Assembly: GCA_947588635.1 (NCBI GenBank) | Contig: CANPYN010000009.1 | Span: 1-33,418 of the forward strand | DNA length: 33,418 nt | From: an uncultured Clostridia bacterium | GTDB lineage: Bacteria; Bacillota; Clostridia; TANB77; CAG-508 | Direction of reading: 5' to 3' | Shown: in pieces, positions 9,126 through 19,043 of the stretch | Numbering within the stretch: position 1 is the first letter of the stretch | How the letters are laid out: the number at the start of each line of letters is the position of its first letter | Translations under genes and position numbers: made by a program | The notes under the pieces: model-generated | Database searches by the model: none | The model's input: the letters and a program-made list of their open reading frames with translations, nothing else | What the model was told of the DNA's origin: nothing

Positions 9126-10040
9126 ATGGAGATGATGAATTTGGATGTAAATTTAGAGTTATATAAAGTATTTTATGAAGTAGCAAAACATAAAAATATA
9201 TCACAAGCTGCTAAAAATATGAATATATCACAGCCAGCAATAACACAATCAATAAAAAAATTAGAAAATACATTAGGACTTCCTTTGTTTTATAGAAAGC
9301 ACAAAGGAGTAGAACTGACAGATGAAGGAGAAAATTTATTTGAGTATATAAAAAACAGTATAGAAACTATGAACAATGCAGAAAATGTATTTTCAAAATA
9401 TATTGATTTAGATAAAGGAAAAATAAGAATAGGTGGTTGGGATACATTAATTAATAATTTATTAATAAAGGTAATAAAAGAGTTTACAAAAAAATATCCC
9501 AATGTTGAAATATATACATATACTGGAACAACAGAAAATTTACTACAAAAGCTTTCAAATGGTGAACTAGATATTTTAGTTTGTAATTTACCAGAGGATA
9601 TAAAAAGATATAGAAATATTTCGTTCATACCAATAAATAATGCAAAATATTGTTTTTTTGGAACAAAAGAATTCATAAAAAAGAATAAAATAAAAGACAT
9701 AAAAGATATAAAAAAAGAACAATTAATATTACCAAATAAATCAACAAATAGAGGAAAGATTTTAGAGAAGTTTTGCTTAGATAATAATATTGAGGTTTTA
9801 AAAAGTAATTACGAAATAACTACAATAGAATTAATGAAAGATTTTGTATTAAATGATTTAGGAATAGGTTTTACAAATGTAGAAGATATAAAAGATTTGC
9901 TATTAGAAAATAAAGTTGAAATAATAAAAGAGATAGAAAATGAAAGTGTGCAAGAAGGCTTTGCTGTATTAAAAAAGCAATTAATGAATAATTGCACATA
10001 TCAATTTGTAAAATATATTAAACAATTTTACAGAATATAA
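9126..10040 (+). CDS. LysR family transcriptional regulator
   Basis: N-terminal wHTH NLELYKVFYEVAKHKNISQAAKNMNISQPAITQSIKKLENTLGLPLFYR plus substrate-binding domain. Confidence 0.92.
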   Translation: MEMMNLDVNLELYKVFYEVAKHKNISQAAKNMNISQPAITQSIKKLENTLGLPLFYRKHKGVELTDEGENLFEYIKNSIETMNNAENVFSKYIDLDKGKIRIGGWDTLINNLLIKVIKEFTKKYPNVEIYTYTGTTENLLQKLSNGELDILVCNLPEDIKRYRNISFIPINNAKYCFFGTKEFIKKNKIKDIKDIKKEQLILPNKSTNRGKILEKFCLDNNIEVLKSNYEITTIELMKDFVLNDLGIGFTNVEDIKDLLLENKVEIIKEIENESVQEGFAVLKKQLMNNCTYQFVKYIKQFYRI

Positions 10041-10059
10041 TGATAGAATAAAACCAAGA

Positions 10060-10111
10060 GGGACAGATCCCATTAGTTGAATTCGAAAATTCAACTAATA
10101 GGGTCTGTCCC
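10060..10111. repeat. REP-like hairpin (GGGACAGATCCC ... GGGTCTGTCCC)
   Basis: 24-nt arms gggacagatcccattagttgaatt / aattcaactaatagggtctgtccc with 4-nt loop; followed by ccttttgttt. Confidence 0.8.
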
Positions 10112-10297
10112 CTTTTGTTTAATTTAAGATAATATAAGTAATACTTATATTATATATAATAAATAACAATTTTACAAATAAAACAAAACAATGTAAAATT
10201 ATTATGTAAACGATAAGAAAAGGAGGTAAAAACTTATACATTGTATAAGAAAAAACAATTATGCATTGGGAAAATAATAAATTATAATTAAAATAAG

Positions 10298-11185
10298 GTG
10301 AGAGTTGTGAATATAAATTTAGAATTATACAAAATTTTTTATACAGTAGCAAAATATAAAAGTTTTTCTGAAGCATCAAAAAAATTATATATATCACAAC
10401 CTGCAATTACGCAAAGAATAAATAATTTAGAGAAACAATTAAATTGCAAACTTTTTTATAGAATGGCAAATGGAATTAAATTAACAGAGTATGGAGAAAA
10501 ACTATTTGATTATATAAAAAGTAGTATGGAAATAATGAGTAATGTAGAAAATAAGTTTAATGAATATGTAGGTAATAAGCATGAAAAACAAATACTAAAA
10601 ATTCAAACAACAAGTGCAATTGATAATATTTATATATACAATACAATATTAAAAACTTTAACACATAATTCTTCATTATCTATTAGTGTGATAGAAAATA
10701 GCAATATTAAAGATGGACTTGATGCATTATCAAATAAAGAAATTGATTTACTCATGTTTGACTTTCCATATAACATAAGAAAAAGGGATATAGAAGTAAT
10801 ACTACAGGACGAACTAGAACAAGTTTTATATACATCAAAAGAATATTATGAAAAAAATAAATCTATAAACATATACAAAGAAAATAAATATAATTTTATA
10901 TTGCCAAATAAGGAAAGCTTAGAAAGAGAAAAAATAAATAAATACTTTATAAAAAACAATATTTATATTAATTCAAGTTATGAGATAAATGATTTAAATA
11001 TAAGAGAATTTCTTGTAGATAATAATTTAGGTATAGGTTTGGGTATAAAAGAAAAAATAAAAAAAGAGTTAAGTGAAGGGAAATTTATAGAAATTCCTTT
11101 AAAAACAAATTTACCTACATATAACATATATATAGCAAAATTAAGAAATAATAAAAGTATAGAAGAATTTATAAATATAGCATAA
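10298..11185 (+). CDS. LysR family transcriptional regulator (paralog of the 9126 gene)
   Basis: NLELYKIFYTVAKYKSFSEASKKLYISQPAITQRINNLEKQLNCKLFYR; alignable with the preceding LysR. Confidence 0.9.
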   Translation: MRVVNINLELYKIFYTVAKYKSFSEASKKLYISQPAITQRINNLEKQLNCKLFYRMANGIKLTEYGEKLFDYIKSSMEIMSNVENKFNEYVGNKHEKQILKIQTTSAIDNIYIYNTILKTLTHNSSLSISVIENSNIKDGLDALSNKEIDLLMFDFPYNIRKRDIEVILQDELEQVLYTSKEYYEKNKSINIYKENKYNFILPNKESLEREKINKYFIKNNIYINSSYEINDLNIREFLVDNNLGIGLGIKEKIKKELSEGKFIEIPLKTNLPTYNIYIAKLRNNKSIEEFINIA

Positions 11186-11217
11186 AGAAACTAAAAAACA
11201 AATAAAAGGAGTATAAA

Positions 11218-13263
11218 ATGGAAAGCATTGATGAAATATATAATAAATTGATTTCAGAAGGTGAATATGCAAAAAAATATGAGTGGAACCAAAGAAATAA
11301 CATTGGAAAAACAGAACATTCTATGTTTACGACAAGATATTATGTAGATTATGAAGGCGGGAGTCTTGATTATAGTGAGTATTTATTAAAGAAATTGAGA
11401 GAAAATGGCTATGAAACTCATATTGTATTCACTAAAAAAGACTATAAATATTTACACGCAGCAGTTGTATATAAAGATAAAAATGATAATAGATATTATA
11501 TTGCTGACCCTATAACAGATATAAAAAAATTTACAGAAATGGAATTGGATAGAGTATATCCTTGGGATGAAAACAAATCAGATTCAGCTAAAAAAAGAGA
11601 AGAATTAATTAATGAAAGTACTAATAAAAGAAGAAGTATAGAAGATTATATCAAAGATTTTGGGAAAATTTCATTATATCATATATATTCAAAAGGGCAA
11701 CCAAGCGAATATATAACAAACTATGATGAATTAGAAAAAGAATTGATAGAAGCAGAAAAATATGATGAAAATGGATTCAATAAATTCAAAACAAATAGAA
11801 ATGGGACATATTATAACGATGAAGGATATAATTATGAAGGATATAATAAAAAAGGATTTAATAAAGAAGGGTTACATTATAAGACCAATACACAATATGA
11901 TGAATTAGGTCGTAATGAAAGAGGACACTTAACATATGATTCAGAAGGATACAATATTATAGGATTTAATAAATTTCAGAGGCATAGAAATGGAACTTTT
12001 TACGATGATGAAGGATATGATTATAGGGGTAAAAATAGAAAAGGATTTGATAGAAGTGGAATACATTATAAAACAAATGAACCATTCAATGAAAATGGTT
12101 ATGATAAAAATGGAGAATACTATTATGACGAAGAAGGATATGACTATTTAGGATATAGTAAAGAAGGCTATGACAGGAATGGCTATGACAAAAGAGGATT
12201 TAACAAAGATGGAATTCATGAAAATGGAACAAAATATGATTACAAAGGTTATGATTTTCAGGGATATGATACTCAAGGATTTGATGAAGAAGGAATAGAT
12301 AGAGAAGGATATAATAAAAAAGGTTACAACAAGTATGGAGTAGATAGAGAAGGAATTAATAAAGAAACGGGAAAAAGAGACGTAAGAATTACACTAGTAG
12401 AAGAATTTATACAAAGTGATACTAGTAGAAAAATGTTTTGCAAAAGTAAAAATATAAATTTAGATGATTTTAATAAACTACTTAAAGAAATATTTAGTAT
12501 ATACCCTAATATTAGTATAACAGAAAGCGACATACAAAAAGAAGCCAAAAAAAGTTCTGCAATATATTTATCTAAAAGAGAAAAAATTGCAAATGGATTA
12601 ATAAAAGGAGAATTAACATTTGATGAATATTGCCAAAATGCTAAAGGAATAAAAATTGAAGATTTATTAGCAGAAGTGAAAGGGACAAGTAAAGAAATAG
12701 AGCTTTATAGAATTATTGGTAACGGATTAACTAGTAAAGAACGAGATATGATGGATTATATTAGGCTTTTTCGTATAGGAGATTTAAAAAGTAATGCATA
12801 TCAAGGAACAATGCAAAAATTTACAACATTTATGAAAGATTGTTCAAAACATAAGGAATTGTTAGATTTATATAAAAAATTAAAGGGCGAAGAAAGAAGA
12901 TTACAAGGCTATAAAGAACGATTTAATAAAAGTAAGTGTAGCAATAAAGTTGGTTATTTAAACAAAGATACAGGAGAAATAGAATTTATTGAAATAACAG
13001 ATAAACATATAGAATATGCAAAAAGACATTTGTTTAATACCGGCAAATATGTTTGCATGAGAAGTATAGAAAATGTTTTTAAACAGTTTGCAAAAGGTGA
13101 ATTAACATTTGAAGATATAGAAAATGAAAATATTCAAAATACTAATTTAGAATCATTAGAGATAGAAAGAGCTAAATTAGAAAGAGAAAAGGGAACTATG
13201 GAAAGTATAGAGACATTAATAGAAAGGAAAGAAGGAAATTCTTTAAGTCAAAGTGGAGGTTAA
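11218..13263 (+). CDS. Large repeat protein: transglutaminase-like N-terminal segment plus G(Y/F)(D/N)xx pentad repeats and alpha-helical C-terminus
   Basis: N-terminus GGSLDYSEYLLKKLRENGYETHIVF...HAAVVYKDKNDNRYYIADP; dense repeats such as GYDYLGYSKEGYDRNGYDKRGFNKDGIHENG; RBS AAAGGAG before ATG. Confidence 0.8.
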   Translation: MESIDEIYNKLISEGEYAKKYEWNQRNNIGKTEHSMFTTRYYVDYEGGSLDYSEYLLKKLRENGYETHIVFTKKDYKYLHAAVVYKDKNDNRYYIADPITDIKKFTEMELDRVYPWDENKSDSAKKREELINESTNKRRSIEDYIKDFGKISLYHIYSKGQPSEYITNYDELEKELIEAEKYDENGFNKFKTNRNGTYYNDEGYNYEGYNKKGFNKEGLHYKTNTQYDELGRNERGHLTYDSEGYNIIGFNKFQRHRNGTFYDDEGYDYRGKNRKGFDRSGIHYKTNEPFNENGYDKNGEYYYDEEGYDYLGYSKEGYDRNGYDKRGFNKDGIHENGTKYDYKGYDFQGYDTQGFDEEGIDREGYNKKGYNKYGVDREGINKETGKRDVRITLVEEFIQSDTSRKMFCKSKNINLDDFNKLLKEIFSIYPNISITESDIQKEAKKSSAIYLSKREKIANGLIKGELTFDEYCQNAKGIKIEDLLAEVKGTSKEIELYRIIGNGLTSKERDMMDYIRLFRIGDLKSNAYQGTMQKFTTFMKDCSKHKELLDLYKKLKGEERRLQGYKERFNKSKCSNKVGYLNKDTGEIEFIEITDKHIEYAKRHLFNTGKYVCMRSIENVFKQFAKGELTFEDIENENIQNTNLESLEIERAKLEREKGTMESIETLIERKEGNSLSQSGG

Positions 13264-13266
13264 AAT

Positions 13267-13626
13267 ATGAAAAGCAAAGATAATCAAGCAGGACTTATAA
13301 AAACAAATAGTTTTTTATACAAAATAAAAAATTACTTTATAAAACTATTTAATAAGCCAAAAGATCAAGAAAATATAAAGGAATATACAAATTATATTCA
13401 CAGAGACAATTCATTTAGAACAGATATTAAAAAAATTGAAAATGAAGAAACAAAATTATTAAAACTTCAAGAGCAGTTTAAAAGAGGTGAAGTAGAAGAA
13501 AAAGATTTAACAGAAGAACAAATAAATGCATTATGTAAGCTATATTATGAGCAAATAAAAGCTTTAAGAAAATCAAATAAAATAAGAAAAGAAAAATTAT
13601 TAGAATATAGAAAAAATATAAGTTAA
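13267..13626 (+). CDS. Small charged hypothetical protein (paralog A), amphipathic N-terminus
   Basis: SFLYKIKNYFIKLFNKPK...ETKLLKLQEQFKRGEVEEKDLTEEQINALCKLYYEQIKALR; 3 bp after the upstream gene. Confidence 0.75.
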   Translation: MKSKDNQAGLIKTNSFLYKIKNYFIKLFNKPKDQENIKEYTNYIHRDNSFRTDIKKIENEETKLLKLQEQFKRGEVEEKDLTEEQINALCKLYYEQIKALRKSNKIRKEKLLEYRKNIS

Positions 13627-13642
13627 AGGAGTTGTAATAAAA

Positions 13643-15289
13643 ATGGGAGATGAAATAGAAGATCTAGATTTATTTATATATGAGTATATGCTTAAACGAA
13701 GAGACATATTAGATTTGAATAGATTATTAGATAAAGAGAGAGACCCTAATGAAATAATGAGATTACAAGAAGAATTAGAAAGGATAGAACAAGAGGTGAA
13801 TAAAGCTTATTACACTATATTAGACACAGAAAAATCATATAATAGGTTAGGAGAAATAGAGAAAGAAATACAAGATATATATTCTTCTGAATTAGACTTT
13901 AGATATAATGAGGCATTAGAAAGAAAAAATCAAAGAGATATTGAAAAAACTAGGTTAGATTTAGAAAAAGAATTTATAGGAGATGACAAAGCTTTTGAAG
14001 GATTAAAACAATGTAAAACTTATACTGTAAAAAAGAAGGATTTAGAAGGTAAGTTAGATGAAGAATTTGGAAATTATAATGCTGACATATTATATGTTAA
14101 TGAAGATATAGAAGATGTTACTGTAATGGAAGGAATTGATGAGCAAGGCAATAAAGAGATTTTATATTATTATCCATATGAAGATTATACGGATGAGCAA
14201 ACAATGGTAAGGCAAATAAGAACCTTTAATGAAAATGGCGACATAGTAAGCATGAAAAGAGGACAAATGAAGTTTAATAATGAAGGACTTAGTGAATATG
14301 ATGGTATAGATTCTGGGTCAATAGTATATAAGTATGATGAAAATGGGAAAAAGACAGTTGGACTTTATGTAGATGATTTAATAGGAGCAAAATATTTTGA
14401 ATATGATGAAAATGGAAAAATAAAACTTTCAATTTCAGAAGAAAGTGTTGAACAACATATAAAAGACGGAGAAAAAAATTATACAATATGTGATGGTTAC
14501 TTTGAACCAACTGATAATGGATACAGAGGATTACCAGCTAAAAGTATGCAAGAAGTAGAAGAAAATGAAATAAAAAGATATGTTTTAGGTAATATTTCAA
14601 CAGAAGAAAAAGAGCAAATAATAAAAGAACTAACACCAGAAAGGCAAAAAAGAGTGTTGGATATTTTAAGAGAAATGGAGCCATTATTAGAATACTGCAA
14701 TACATACAATAGTTTAGATACTGAAGACAGAGAAATAATTATAGACGATTTAGGAGGAGTTTTCGAAAAATTAGAAGATACTGATAAGATTGATGAAGCC
14801 ACAAAAAAAGCAATTAAGCAATATACAGGATATTCATTTGAAGAATTTATATCTGAAACTAAAAATGGTTTTAAAAGACCTAAAATAGTTATGGAAGATG
14901 GAGTTTCAATGAGTGTTCAAGCATCATCATTCCATTATTGTGAGCCAAGAAGAAGTGGATTAGACTCTTACAAATCTTACGAGGTGAGGGATCCAAGTGA
15001 AGTAATAGAACAATTAAGAGGATATGAAGAAATTCCAGTAGAAAATGACGAAGAATTATTAGAATCAATTTATCCATTTGTTCCAGCTGAAATACTTTCT
15101 CAAATAGTAATGGAACATGGAGGAATAGATAAAGAAGCAACATTGCATCCAGAGAAAAAACTTGAAGGTTATAAAGAAGAAAAAAAAGGCATGCAAAATA
15201 AAAATCAAAAAGCTGCGGATTTAATTAATGAGCTTATGGCGCAAATAGGTAATGTATTAGGAGATTATGGAAAAGATGAACAAGAATAG
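13643..15289 (+). CDS. Large acidic hypothetical protein with coiled-coil N-terminus and MEDGVSMSVQASSFHYCEPR C-terminal domain
   Basis: 548-aa ORF, RBS AAAGGAG upstream; internal YDENGK-type repeats; C-terminal FHYCEPRRSGLDSYKSYEVRDPSEVIEQLRGY...VPAEILSQIVMEHGGI. Confidence 0.8.
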   Translation: MGDEIEDLDLFIYEYMLKRRDILDLNRLLDKERDPNEIMRLQEELERIEQEVNKAYYTILDTEKSYNRLGEIEKEIQDIYSSELDFRYNEALERKNQRDIEKTRLDLEKEFIGDDKAFEGLKQCKTYTVKKKDLEGKLDEEFGNYNADILYVNEDIEDVTVMEGIDEQGNKEILYYYPYEDYTDEQTMVRQIRTFNENGDIVSMKRGQMKFNNEGLSEYDGIDSGSIVYKYDENGKKTVGLYVDDLIGAKYFEYDENGKIKLSISEESVEQHIKDGEKNYTICDGYFEPTDNGYRGLPAKSMQEVEENEIKRYVLGNISTEEKEQIIKELTPERQKRVLDILREMEPLLEYCNTYNSLDTEDREIIIDDLGGVFEKLEDTDKIDEATKKAIKQYTGYSFEEFISETKNGFKRPKIVMEDGVSMSVQASSFHYCEPRRSGLDSYKSYEVRDPSEVIEQLRGYEEIPVENDEELLESIYPFVPAEILSQIVMEHGGIDKEATLHPEKKLEGYKEEKKGMQNKNQKAADLINELMAQIGNVLGDYGKDEQE

Positions 15290-15300
15290 GGGTGGTACAA

Positions 15301-15666
15301 ATGAATAATAAATCACTAATTGTATATGAAAAAGGATTTTTTTATAAAATAAAAATGTTTTTTAAAAATATTTTTAACAAAGAAAAATTACAAGAATCTA
15401 ATGATTATAAATACGCAAATGAGCAAGAAAAGAAGCCTTCTTTTTCAGATGGAATAAAAATTAAACCAGATTTTGAAAAAGAAAAATTATTAAAAATACA
15501 AAAAGATTATGAAGATGGATTAATTAAAGAAGAAGATATGACTCAAGAGCAAGTTTTAAAAGTTGAGAATTTATACATAGAACAAATATCTAAATTACGA
15601 GAAAACTTTACAGAGTATAAATATAAAACAGCAAATTTAAGAAAAAAATTAACCACAAATAATTAA
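15301..15666 (+). CDS. Small charged hypothetical protein (paralog B of 13267..13626)
   Basis: GFFYKIKMFFKNIFNKEK...KEKLLKIQKDYEDGLIKEEDMTQEQVLKVENLYIEQISKLREN aligns with paralog A. ATG 15301 is preferred over the track start at 15292. Confidence 0.75.
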   Translation: MNNKSLIVYEKGFFYKIKMFFKNIFNKEKLQESNDYKYANEQEKKPSFSDGIKIKPDFEKEKLLKIQKDYEDGLIKEEDMTQEQVLKVENLYIEQISKLRENFTEYKYKTANLRKKLTTNN

Positions 15667-15706
15667 AAATTGGGAAAAAGGGGACAGACCCCTTTTTCCC
15701 AATTTT
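15666..15706. repeat. REP-like/terminator hairpin with GGGGACAGACCCC core
   Basis: 18-bp perfect stem aaaattgggaaaaagggg / cccctttttcccaatttt, loop acaga. Confidence 0.85.
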
Positions 15707-15740
15707 AATTTGGTGTATAATAAAATTTAGGAAATCTAGG

Positions 15741-15767
15741 GGATTTAGGGGATAGACCCCCAAATCC
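15741..15767. repeat. Second REP-like hairpin with GGGGATAGACCCCC core
   Basis: ggatttagggg-ataga-cccccaaatcc (one A/C mismatch), 34 bp after the previous hairpin. Confidence 0.75.
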
Positions 15768-15787
15768 TATTTGCAAAGGAGCAATAT

Positions 15788-18149
15788 ATGAGCAAAATAG
15801 AGTTATTATCACCAGCAGGAGATTTGGAGTGCTTAAAAGTTGCAGTACAAACTGGAGCAAATGCTGTATATTTTGGTGCAGAAGAATTTAATGCTAGGGT
15901 AAATAGTAGAAATTTTAATAAACAAGAATTAGTAGAAGCAATTGAATATGCGAAATTAAGAGGTGTAAAAACGCATCTTACTTTAAATATTTTAATTAAA
16001 AATAATGAATTCGAAGATGCACTTAAATTAATTGAATTTGTATATAATGCTGGAATAGATGCAGTTATTATCCAAGACTTGGGACTTGCAAAAAAAGTAA
16101 TAGAGCTTTTCCCAGATTTAGAAGTACATAGTAGTACACAAATGACAATATATAATTTAGACGGTGCAAAAAAGATAAAAGAATTAGGATTTTCAAGATG
16201 CGTACTTGCAAGAGAACTTACAATAAATGAAATAGAAAATATATGTAAAAACACAAATATAGATATAGAAGTGTTTATTCATGGTGCTCTTTGTATAAGC
16301 TATTCTGGACAATGCTTGATGAGTAGTATGATTGGTGGAAGAAGCGGAAATCGTGGCAAATGTGCAGGAACATGCAGACTTCCATATACTTTATTAAAAG
16401 ATGGAAGAGAGCAAGAAAAAGGTTATCTACTTAGCTCAAAAGATGTTTGCACATTAGATATTATACCAGAACTTATAAATTCAGGAGTCAAATCTTTTAA
16501 AATAGAAGGCAGGATGAAATCAAAAGAATATGTTGGAATTGTAACATCAATTTATAGGAAATATATAGATTTGGTAGAGAACGGAGAGGAATATATAGTA
16601 GATGAAAAAGATAGAGAAAAATTAATGCAGATTTTTAATAGAGGTGGATTTAGTACTCGGATACTTAAAAGGAAAATTGGGAAAAGAAATGATGTATACT
16701 AAAAGACCAAATCATATGGGAGTTTTAATGGGCGAAGTTGAAGGATACGAGCCCAATAAAGGATATGCAAAAATAAAATTATCAAAAGAGTTAAATTTAG
16801 GTGATAGCATAGCAATTAAAGATTCATCATGTAAAATTTCTGAACTTATGGAAGGAAAGAATAATATTAAAACTGCACAAAATAGGCAAATTATAACAAT
16901 TGGAAGGATTAAAGGAAAGATATTAAAAGGGGATAAAGTATATAAAACTGTATCAGGCAAATTAAATAAAGAAATAATACAGATAGCAAGCAGGGAAAAT
17001 ATTAAAAGACCAATAAATGCAAAAATATATTTAAAAGAAAATGAGAAAATAAAATTAGAAATAAAAGATTTATGGAGTAATATTAAATTAATTGAAGTGG
17101 AAGATACAATAGTGAAAAAAGCAGATAATAACGGAATAAGCAAAGAAAGAATAAGAGAACAATTATCAAAAACAGGGAACACAACATTTGAAATTAACGA
17201 AATACAAGTAATTGCAGATGATAACATAATAGTTCCAATTAGTGGCTTAAATAGTGTTAGAAGAAATGCATTTGAAAAATTAGAAAAAAAACTAGTACAG
17301 AGTTTTAAAAGAAATAAAAAAGTAGAGCAACATAGCAATAATGAAAATAAAAAAGCAAATTCGGAAGTTAAAGTATCAGTATTACTAAATAGTATAAAAG
17401 AAGATATTAACTATACTAAAATAACTGGTATTGATAACATATATGTGCCATTTAGATTATTCTTATCAAACAAAGAAAGAGTAGAGGAAATATGCAAACA
17501 TTTTGATACCTATTTATTACTTCCATCAATTACAAAAAGCAATTATGAAAGATTAATTGAAAGTAATTTAGTATATATTTTAAAGAAAAATATAAAAGGT
17601 ATAGTTGTATCAAATTTATCTCACTTTGAAATTCTAAAGAAATATAGAAATGAAATAAAACATCTAAAGTTAATTGCAAATTATACTTTGAACATTACAA
17701 ACAATAATACTGTAAAAGAATTAGAAAATATGAAAATATCAAAATACATTGTTCCACCTGAGTTAGATAAAGACAGCATTCAAAGTTTAGCAGGAAATAT
17801 TGAAAAAGAGGCCATAGTATATGGAAGGACCCTTCTAATGACATCAGAATATTGCACAATAGGAACATTTAAAAATTGCAATGCTACATGTGAAAAAGGA
17901 ACATATAAATTAAAAGACAGAATGGGATTTGAATTTCCAATATATACAGATAGAGTAAATTGTAATAACTTAATATATAATTCAAAAATAACATCAATAT
18001 CTTATAAAGATTTAAATGTGGATTCGATAAGAGTAGATATATTAGATGAATCAGAAGGGGAGATACAAAACATAGTAAATACTCACAAAAAAGGATATAG
18101 ATTAGAAGGAGAAAAATACACTAATGGAAATTTATATAGAGAAATTTAA
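15788..18149 (+). CDS. Peptidase U32 family protein; requires +1 frame change at CGG 16658
   Basis: ELLSPAGDLECLKVAVQTGANAVYFGAEEFNAR, HSSTQMTIYNLDGAKKIKELGFSRCVLARELTINEI, EVFIHGALCISYSGQCLMSSMIGGRSGNRGKCAGTCRLPY, IEGRMKSKEYV, FNRGGFST-[C]-GYLKGKLGKEMMYTKRPNHMGVLMGEV; the second ORF (16644..18149) continues the protein. Confidence 0.93.
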
Positions 18150-18228
18150 GATATAAAACCTGTCAGTACAAAATTACAACAATGTATCATTAAAAAATTC
18201 ATTTCATAGTATATTCTAGGTGATAAGA

Positions 18229-18726
18229 TTGCAAAAAATAAATTATGATAGATTAAAGGCAAAAGAATATGCGAAAAAATGGGCATATGGCAGAAATCCG
18301 AAGTACTATAACTTTGACAGTATAGGAGGAGACTGCACAAGTTTTATATCTCAATGTATATATGCAGGAAGCGGAATTATGAATTATACAAAAAGCACAG
18401 GCTGGTATTATAACTCAATAAACGATAGAAGTCCTGCATGGTCAGGTGTAGAATACTTATATAAATTCTTAATAAATAATAAAGGTGTAGGTCCAAGAGG
18501 AAAAGAAGTAGAAACAGATAGAATTGAAATAGGAGATTTAATTCAATTAAGTTTTGATGGGAAAATATTTTCACATACACTTATTATTGTAAATATTGAT
18601 GGACCTAAAACATTAGATAATATATATATTGCATCACATACTTATGATTCATATAATAGGAGAGTATCCTCATACAATTTCCAAGATATTAGATATATCC
18701 ATATTGAAGGTATATGGATATGGTAA
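18229..18726 (+). CDS. Putative amidase-domain protein (Amidase_6 type)
   Basis: YDRLKAKEYAKKWAYGRNPKYYNFDSIGGDCTSFISQCIYAGSG...GDLIQLSFDGKIFSHTLIIVNI. TTG start after AGGTG RBS suggested; the track begins at GTG 18220. Confidence 0.85.
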   Translation: MQKINYDRLKAKEYAKKWAYGRNPKYYNFDSIGGDCTSFISQCIYAGSGIMNYTKSTGWYYNSINDRSPAWSGVEYLYKFLINNKGVGPRGKEVETDRIEIGDLIQLSFDGKIFSHTLIIVNIDGPKTLDNIYIASHTYDSYNRRVSSYNFQDIRYIHIEGIWIW

Positions 18727-18794
18727 AATAAAAGTTTGTTAAAAAAGCAAGAATAAAATTACGAAATAAAGCCAAAATATAAGTGGTGATTAAA

Positions 18795-19043
18795 ATGGCA
18801 ATTTCGTGGCTTAAATTTTCGAAAGATAATAAAAGCTTTAAAATATTTAAAGGACTAGGAATGGATGTATATGAAATAGATGATTTAGAAAAAACAGACG
18901 AAAAAATTAGAGAACTCGTAAAACAAAAATATAGCACAATAGTTATATCAAATGAAGTTGCAAGTTTTTCAGGAGATATAATAAAAAAGTATAGTAAAAC
19001 AGATGATGTAAATATAATAATAGCACCAGGGAAAAATAATTAA
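18795..19043 (+). CDS. Small protein resembling V/A-type ATPase subunit F
   Basis: IFKGLGMDVYEIDDLEKTDEKIRELVKQKYSTIVISNEVAS...IIKKYSKTDDVNIIIAPG resembles the F-subunit fold signature; no other V-ATPase genes nearby. Confidence 0.5.
   Translation: MAISWLKFSKDNKSFKIFKGLGMDVYEIDDLEKTDEKIRELVKQKYSTIVISNEVASFSGDIIKKYSKTDDVNIIIAPGKNN

Noticed and set aside
11761-12375. CRISPR-like array or DNA tandem repeat
   Set aside because: Repetition is at protein level with diverged codons and no spacers; it is a coding repeat.
16644-18149. Second ORF of the U32 locus as an independent gene
   Set aside because: No RBS at its putative start, and the combined +1 product is a contiguous U32 peptidase.
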